Shown: one piece after another, positions 59,319-64,000 of the stretch
Layout: each line of letters starts with the position of its first letter
How positions within the stretch are numbered: position 1 is the stretch's first letter
DNA from: Bacteroidota bacterium
Lineage (GTDB): Bacteria; Bacteroidota; Bacteroidia; Chitinophagales; Chitinophagaceae
Length of the DNA stretch: 64,000 bases
Direction: 5' to 3'
Assembly (NCBI GenBank): GCA_023391015.1
Contig: JAEWBT010000017.1
Coordinates: 29,304-93,303, forward strand
Translations under genes and position numbers: made by a program
Notes under the pieces: model-generated
Databases searched by the model: none
The model's input: the letters and a program-made list of their open reading frames with translations, nothing else
Told to the model about the DNA's origin: nothing

Positions 59319-61703
59319 TTATTCCGCCATCAGGGCTTCCACAGCAGCGGCTATGTCTTCGGCGTTGGGCTTCGAGAAATAGTCGCCGTCCGTAGCGTAG
59401 GCCGGTCGGTGGGCTTTGGCTGTCAGCGTTCGCGGCTGCGCATCCAGATAACGGTAGCCACCCTGCATTTCAATCACCTGCTGGAACAGATATGCGCTGG
59501 CCCCGCCGGGAACGTCTTCATCCACAAACAAAATCCGTCCGGTCTTTTGCAGGCTTTCCACGATTTTTCCGGAAACATCAAAGGGCAACAACGTCTGCAC
59601 GTCAATCAGTTCCACCGAAATACCACCCGGCTCCAGGTATTGTTCTATCGCCTCGGCAATCACGCGCAGGGTAGAGCCGTAGGAAACAATAGTAATGTCT
59701 TCGCCTTCCTGCAAAATTTCCGGAACGCCCAGCGGCACGGTAAACTCCGACAGATTGCCTGGCAGCTGTTCTTTCAACCGGTAGCCATTCAGGCACTCCA
59801 CCACCAGGCCCGGCTCGTCGCTTTGCAACAGCGTGTTATACATCCCCGCGGCCTGCACCATGTTGCGGGGCACACATACATACATGCCGCGCAGGGCGTT
59901 CAGCACCATCCCCATCGGCGAGCCGCTGTGCCAGATGCCTTCCAGCCGGTGGCCGCGCGTGCGCACAATCAAGGGGCATTTCTGGCCGCCGCGCGTCCGG
60001 TATTGCAAGGTCGCCACATCGTCGCTCAAAGGTTGCAGGCCATAGAGCAGGTAATCCAGATACTGAATCTCAGCAATGGGCCGCAGGCCGCGCATGGCCG
60101 CGCCAATGCCCTGCCCGATAATCGTGGCCTCGCGGATGCCGGTATCAAAAATGCGGGCTGCACCGTGCTTTTCCTGCAAGCCGGCAAAGCCCTGATTCAC
60201 GTCGCCAATCTTGCCGAGGTCTTCGCCAAAGGCCACCACCGCCGGGTTGCGGGTAAAAAGCTCGTCAAAGTATTTGTTCAGAATCTCGTAGCCGTTCAGT
60301 TGCTGGTCGCCGTCGTATTGGGCTGCCACCACCGGCACTTTCATCGCGCTGTGGGCCGACTGGCTATAAAGGTGCGAGTTGAATTTATCCGCCGCATCCT
60401 CACGCAGGCTTTGCGCATAGTCTTTGAGCTGCGAAACGGCCATGGAGGAATTTCCGGAAACCGTCCGCAACACGCGCGAAATGGTTTGCAACACATCCTT
60501 CCGAATCGGCTCTTTGGCCGCGCCCAGTTGCTGTACTTGTGCAGAAAGTCCCGCATCCGGAGCTTCGGAAAGCACGGCGTTCATCAACCCAATCGCCTTT
60601 TCCCGCTGTTCCAGAATGGGTTTTTGAAACGCCTCCCACGCGCGGCGCTTGGCGGCGCGGGCTTCTTCTTTTGCGTCGGCCTCGATGGCATCCAACTCTT
60701 CGGCGGTAATGAGTTCAATTTCTTCCAGAATAAACTGCCGCATCTTCACGAGGCAATCCATTTCTTTTTCCCACTCCAGCCGCTCCGGGCTTTTGTAGCG
60801 CTCGTGGGAGCCCGAGGTGCTGTGGCCCTGCGGCTGCGTTACTTCCTGAATATGGAACAAGGCCGGCACGTGCGTCTCGCGCACTTCCTCAATCCCTTTC
60901 TGAATGGTATTCACCAGTCCTGCATAATCCCAGCCTTTGGCCGTGTGGATGCGAATGCCGCCCACATGCTCGTCGTAGCTCATGCCCTTCAGGGCTTCGC
61001 TGATGGAGTTTTTCGCCGTTTGCAGGTTGCGCGGAACGGAAATCCCATAACCATCATCCCACACAAACACCGCCAGGGGCACTTTCAGCACCGCTGCGGC
61101 GTTCATCGTTTCCCAAAAATGCCCTTCCGAGGTAGAGGCATCGCCAATCGTGCAAAAAACCACTTCGTTGCCGCCATTGGAGAACTTTTCAAACCCGCTT
61201 TGCAACCCCCGGATCTGCCGGTAACATTTAGAAGCAAAGGCCAGGCCCAGCGCCCGCAGCATCTGCCCGCCGGTGGGGGAGATGTCCGACGACGACTGCG
61301 GCCCTTCCATCAGATTTTTCCACTCGCCCTGCGCGTCCAGCCAGCGGGTACCATAGTGGCCGTTCATCATGCGCCCGCCGGTGGCAGGCTCGTCTTCGAT
61401 GTTGGGATTGGCATAAAGCTGGGAGAAAAACTTTTCAATATCGCTCATGCCGGTAGCAAACATCAGCGTTTGGTCGCGGTAATAGCCGCTGCGCACGTCG
61501 CCGGGCTTCATGCACTTGGCTGCCGCAATCTGGGCCAGCTCTTTGCCGTCGCCAAAAATGCCAAATTTGGCCTTGCCGGTCAGCACCTCGCGCCGCCCAA
61601 TCAGCGAGGCTTCGCGGGAGGCCACGGCCAGCCGGTAATCGGCCAGCACGCCGGTTTTAAAATCTTCAAACGACAGGCGGGAGGGAGCGTTTTGAGTCAT
61701 CAT
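59319..61703 (-). CDS. Fused E1 alpha/beta 2-oxoacid dehydrogenase
   Basis: 794 residues joining the alpha (about 20-330) and beta (about 470-794) subunits of thiamine-diphosphate E1. Alpha part: SGYYRDQT, NGHYGTRWLDAQG, and the TPP motif GDASTSEGHFWETMNAAAV with VWDDGYGISVPR. Beta part: NGYEILNKYFDELF, AFGEDLGKIGDVNQGFAGLQ, IREATIIGQGIGAAMRGLRP, VRTRGHRLEG and DVQTLLPFD. It decarboxylates a 2-oxoacid, most likely branched-chain or pyruvate; lipoyl E2 and E3 genes are elsewhere. Confidence 0.93.
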   Translation of the reverse strand: MMTQNAPSRLSFEDFKTGVLADYRLAVASREASLIGRREVLTGKAKFGIFGDGKELAQIAAAKCMKPGDVRSGYYRDQTLMFATGMSDIEKFFSQLYANPNIEDEPATGGRMMNGHYGTRWLDAQGEWKNLMEGPQSSSDISPTGGQMLRALGLAFASKCYRQIRGLQSGFEKFSNGGNEVVFCTIGDASTSEGHFWETMNAAAVLKVPLAVFVWDDGYGISVPRNLQTAKNSISEALKGMSYDEHVGGIRIHTAKGWDYAGLVNTIQKGIEEVRETHVPALFHIQEVTQPQGHSTSGSHERYKSPERLEWEKEMDCLVKMRQFILEEIELITAEELDAIEADAKEEARAAKRRAWEAFQKPILEQREKAIGLMNAVLSEAPDAGLSAQVQQLGAAKEPIRKDVLQTISRVLRTVSGNSSMAVSQLKDYAQSLREDAADKFNSHLYSQSAHSAMKVPVVAAQYDGDQQLNGYEILNKYFDELFTRNPAVVAFGEDLGKIGDVNQGFAGLQEKHGAARIFDTGIREATIIGQGIGAAMRGLRPIAEIQYLDYLLYGLQPLSDDVATLQYRTRGGQKCPLIVRTRGHRLEGIWHSGSPMGMVLNALRGMYVCVPRNMVQAAGMYNTLLQSDEPGLVVECLNGYRLKEQLPGNLSEFTVPLGVPEILQEGEDITIVSYGSTLRVIAEAIEQYLEPGGISVELIDVQTLLPFDVSGKIVESLQKTGRILFVDEDVPGGASAYLFQQVIEMQGGYRYLDAQPRTLTAKAHRPAYATDGDYFSKPNAEDIAAAVEALMAE

Positions 61704-61877
61704 GATGGAATGGCGAAAATAATTCAGGAAATGTTAGAGCAAAAAGCCCGTGGCAAGCAGGGATAAGAATCTGTCCCAAAAGCAGCCCTGCAAAATACCG
61801 GAAATCTCCTTTTAAGAAGGTTATTAAAATAATCTCCACCCGTGCTTTGAATCATTCTTCTAATAAGTCAAAAAACC

Positions 61878-62285
61878 TTCCGGAAGATCGAAGACACCTT
61901 CCGGAACCTCAAAGACGCACTCCGAAAGGCCGAAGACGCACTCCGGAAGGTCAAAGACGTATTCCGGAAGGTTGAAGACACCTTCCGGAAGGTCGAAGAT
62001 GTGTTCCGGAAGGTCGAAGATGCGTTCCGGAAAGTCGAAGATGTGTTCCGGAAGGTCGAAGACGCATTCCGGAACCTCAAAGACATGTTCCGGAAGGTCG
62101 AAGACATGTTCCGGAACCTCGAAGACGCATTCCGGGAACCCGAAGACGTACTCCGGAACTCTAAAGACACGTTCCGGAATGCTTCGAAGCCTGCTAAAGC
62201 TGTCCGGAATCAAAGAAGCGCTATCCGGAAAAGAGCTTTAAGTTTCCGGAACTGCTTTAAGCTGTTCCGGAGTGCCTCTTAATGA
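61878..62285. repeat. Nineteen-unit 21-bp repeat array built on TTCCGGAA
   Basis: Fifteen exact 21-bp units start at 61878 (+21 each to 62172); TTCCGGAA is perfect in eleven. After 9 extra bases four looser units start at 62202, 62223, 62244 and 62265. A typical unit is TTCCGGAAGGTCGAAGACGC. Frames stay open on both strands: the plus strand reads FRKVEDA-type heptads to a stop near 62282 but lacks any ATG/GTG/TTG before 62001, and the minus strand has an ATG at 62213. Because the unit is seven codons long, openness alone proves nothing. It lies in the 769-bp gap 61704-62472 between the E1 gene and carA. Confidence 0.85.
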
Positions 62286-62316
62286 TGAGAAAATGAGTGT
62301 CAGGCTGAGCTTGTCC

Positions 62317-62361
62317 GACTTGTCAAGTCCTCGGAGGCTTTACCGAGAGACTTGACAAGTC
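62317..62361. repeat. Long hairpin, REP-like
   Basis: GACTTGTCAAGTC (62317-62329) and GACTTGACAAGTC (62349-62361) are perfect inverted repeats of 13 bp, extended inside by CTCGG/CCGAG. It is preceded by tgtcaggctgagcttgtccg (62297-62316), a dispersed repeat word of this phylum. Confidence 0.7.
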
Positions 62362-62459
62362 TAAACACGGTGCTGGCAGGTTTTTCACGTCAATCGGGTC
62401 GAATGCCAATCCGCTCCAAATGCTTTTTGACTCATTCTGATTCCCTCGCCCCCTTTGCT

Positions 62460-62467
62460 TATTTTTG
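62460..62467 (+). promoter_or_regulatory. carA: Putative -7 element of carA
   Basis: TATTTTTG matches TAnnTTTG, only 5 bp before the ATG at 62473, implying a leaderless or very short-leader mRNA. Confidence 0.5.
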
Positions 62468-62472
62468 CGCTC

Positions 62473-63585
62473 ATGCAAACACAAAAGCCGGCGTATCTTT
62501 TTTTGGAAGATGGAACCGCCCTGGAAGGCATTTCTTTTGGCGCAGAAGGGACGAGTGGGGGAGAAATTTGTTTTAATACCGGAATGACGGGCTATCAGGA
62601 AGTATTCACCGACCCGTCTTACACCGGGCAGGTGCTGGTGATGAACAACGCCTATGTGGGCAACTACGGCATCCACGAAAAAGATATTGAAAGCGACCGC
62701 GTAACCATCTCGGCCTTGGTGTGTAAAAACATCTCCGACCGCTTTAGCCGCATGACCGCCGCCGACACGCTGGAGCAATATCTGATTCAGCACAACATCG
62801 TGGCCGTTCACGGTATTGATACCCGCGCGCTGGTGCAGCACATCCGCACCAAAGGCGCCATGAATGGTGTGGTTTCCACCGAGAAACTCAGCGGCGAAGC
62901 TCTCGCCGAAGCCCTCGCAAAGGTTCCGAAAATGGAGGGGCTGGACCTGGCAAGCCAGGTGGGCACGCGCAACGCGTATTTCTTTGGCCGCGAAGACGCG
63001 CCCTACCGCGTGGCAGTGGTGGATTTTGGGGTGAAAAGAAATATCCTGCAATGCCTTTCCGACGAAGGCGGCTACCTGAAAGTATTTCCCGCCGATACGG
63101 CTCCGGAAGAAATCCTGGCCTTCCAGCCCGATGGTATTTTTATCTCTAACGGCCCCGGCGACCCGGCAGCAATGGAGATTGCAGCAAAGAAAATTGCCCA
63201 GCTGCTGGAGGCCCGTATTCCGCTCTTTGGTATTTGCCTCGGCCATCAGCTTTTGGCGCGTGCTTCCGGAATTAAGACGTTTAAAATGCACCACGGCCAC
63301 CGCGGGCTGAACCACCCGGTGAAAAACCTGCGCACCGGCCTGAGCGAAATCACGACCCAAAACCACGGCTTTGTGGTGTGCCCCGATTCGGTGGCCCTTT
63401 CCGGAAATATGGAGGTAACGCACGTGAACCTGAACGACGGCACGGTGGAAGGCATTTGTCGCACCGACATTCCGGCTTTCTCCGTGCAGTATCACCCCGA
63501 AAGCACGCCCGGCTCCCACGACAGCCGCTACTTGTTTGATGAGTTTTTCAAGCTCATCAAAGACAGCAAGCACGTGCCTGCATAG
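62473..63585 (+). CDS. carA: Carbamoyl-phosphate synthase small subunit
   Basis: 370 residues from ATG at 62473 (MQTQKPAYLFLEDGTALEG). N-terminal CPSase domain with CFNTGMTGYQEVFTDPSYTG, then a class I glutamine amidotransferase: FISNGPGDP, nucleophile Cys255 in GICLGHQL, and His341/Glu343 in QYHPESTPG. It frees ammonia from glutamine for the large subunit CarB in arginine and pyrimidine synthesis. carB is not adjacent. Confidence 0.96.
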   Translation: MQTQKPAYLFLEDGTALEGISFGAEGTSGGEICFNTGMTGYQEVFTDPSYTGQVLVMNNAYVGNYGIHEKDIESDRVTISALVCKNISDRFSRMTAADTLEQYLIQHNIVAVHGIDTRALVQHIRTKGAMNGVVSTEKLSGEALAEALAKVPKMEGLDLASQVGTRNAYFFGREDAPYRVAVVDFGVKRNILQCLSDEGGYLKVFPADTAPEEILAFQPDGIFISNGPGDPAAMEIAAKKIAQLLEARIPLFGICLGHQLLARASGIKTFKMHHGHRGLNHPVKNLRTGLSEITTQNHGFVVCPDSVALSGNMEVTHVNLNDGTVEGICRTDIPAFSVQYHPESTPGSHDSRYLFDEFFKLIKDSKHVPA

Positions 63586-63667
63586 TCCGGAATTTCCGGA
63601 AAAATGTCCTACTTTTCCGCAATTCCACTCACCCTTCTCTTCTCTCTCAAACCTCTCCTTTTCTTTC

Positions 63668-64000
63668 ATGACGGAACGCATCCTGATTCTTGGCGCTTGT
63701 GGCCAAATCGGCGTAGAACTCACCCTGGCCCTGCGCGAAAAGCATGGCGCTCAAAACGTTTTTGCCACCGACCTGGCCGAGGAACATCCTTTGCTCAAAG
63801 GCACCGGCCCGTTCTCGAAGCTCGACGCGACGGATAAAGAAGCGATTCAGGAGGTTGTCCGGAAAGAAAAGATAACGCAAGTGTATCTGCTGGCGGCCCT
63901 GCTGTCGGCCACGGGAGAGAAAATGCCGATGAAGGCGTGGGATATCAACATGCGGTCGCTTTTGCAATTGCTGGAGCTGGGGGTGGAAGAAAAGCTGACC
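63668..64000 (+). CDS. NAD-dependent epimerase/dehydratase family, L-threonine 3-dehydrogenase-like (partial)
   Basis: 111 codons to the window edge. MTERILILGACGQIGVELTL holds the glycine-rich Rossmann loop G-A-C-G-Q-I-G, and NVFATDL the acidic end of strand 2 that binds NAD ribose. VYLLAALLSATGEKMPMKAWDINMRSL is the typical SDR-type threonine dehydrogenase segment. The enzyme would oxidise L-threonine to 2-amino-3-oxobutyrate; the catalytic Tyr-Lys pair is beyond the window. Confidence 0.85.
   Translation, partial: MTERILILGACGQIGVELTLALREKHGAQNVFATDLAEEHPLLKGTGPFSKLDATDKEAIQEVVRKEKITQVYLLAALLSATGEKMPMKAWDINMRSLLQLLELGVEEKLT

Noticed and set aside
59409..61766. 785-codon plus-strand open frame
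   Set aside because: Antisense to the fused E1 dehydrogenase, which has full TPP motifs; the frame arises from codon use of the real gene.
61878..62192. CRISPR array
   Set aside because: Units abut without variable spacers and have a 21-bp period; no cas genes are present.
61972..62282. Small protein genes within the 21-bp array on the plus strand
   Set aside because: Several frames on both strands are open only because the unit is seven codons without stops; no start codon precedes the array in the plus frame. Listed as repeat, coding left open.

Overview
The window reads as a chromosomal segment from a member of the Bacteroidota, most like Chitinophagia or Saprospiria. The evidence is: three secreted proteins with type IX secretion (T9SS) C-terminal sorting domains or look-alikes, several TAnnTTTG-type promoters placed very close to start codons, a DUF4175 giant, a fused E1 alpha/beta oxo-acid dehydrogenase, and CarboxypepD_reg-like and DUF1573 proteins. 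Base composition is a little over half G+C. The sequence is strewn with the palindrome TTTCCGGAAA in genes and between them.

Layout. 1-9 kb: 23S rRNA methyltransferase (edge), ECF sigma factor with a membrane/beta-barrel partner, lipoprotein, MarC protein, peptidase T, DUF1573 protein, UbiA prenyltransferase, DapB. 8.7-16.8 kb: acetyl-CoA synthetase, a decayed IS5-like element, a large SWIM/SNF2 helicase, a T9SS cargo protein. 17-20.5 kb: phosphate-uptake cluster (Pit transporter with an embedded PDZ-like domain, DUF47 partner, and a divergent phosphate-selective porin broken by one stop codon). 20.8-24 kb: PhaB-type reductase, endonuclease III, lipoprotein, IS5-like remnants. 24-33 kb: Ddl, PASTA protein, T9SS protein, rhodanese, conserved hypotheticals, DUF4175 protein. 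33-43 kb: thioredoxin-fold protein, RarA, surface-type proteins, phospholipase D protein, YefM/YoeB toxin-antitoxin, FtsY, YeiH, a Kunitz-domain lipoprotein, DsbA-like protein. 43-50 kb: large secreted protein of unknown function, PPK2, GpsA, RND adaptor.

The most interesting region is 50.5-57.5 kb, a tight four-gene run. It encodes an SdiA-regulated/phytase-like lipoprotein, a 1224-residue metallophosphoesterase with a kinase-like middle and an Omp85-like barrel, an HD-phosphohydrolase fused to a Pycsar-type transmembrane effector domain, and a membrane-bound class III nucleotide cyclase that lacks the usual purine-selecting residues. The last two look like a cyclic-nucleotide signalling pair related to Pycsar anti-phage systems. 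After this come AroQ, a glycosyltransferase-like membrane protein, the E1 dehydrogenase, a large 21-bp repeat array, CarA and a threonine-dehydrogenase-like enzyme at the edge.

Non-coding structure is unusually rich. Four intergenic arrays have a 21-22 bp period but unrelated unit sequences, several 7-bp-period degenerate tracts lie upstream of genes, two 28-bp perfect palindromes share arms and differ by compensated bases, and several REP-like hairpins are present. No tRNA, rRNA or CRISPR array was seen.
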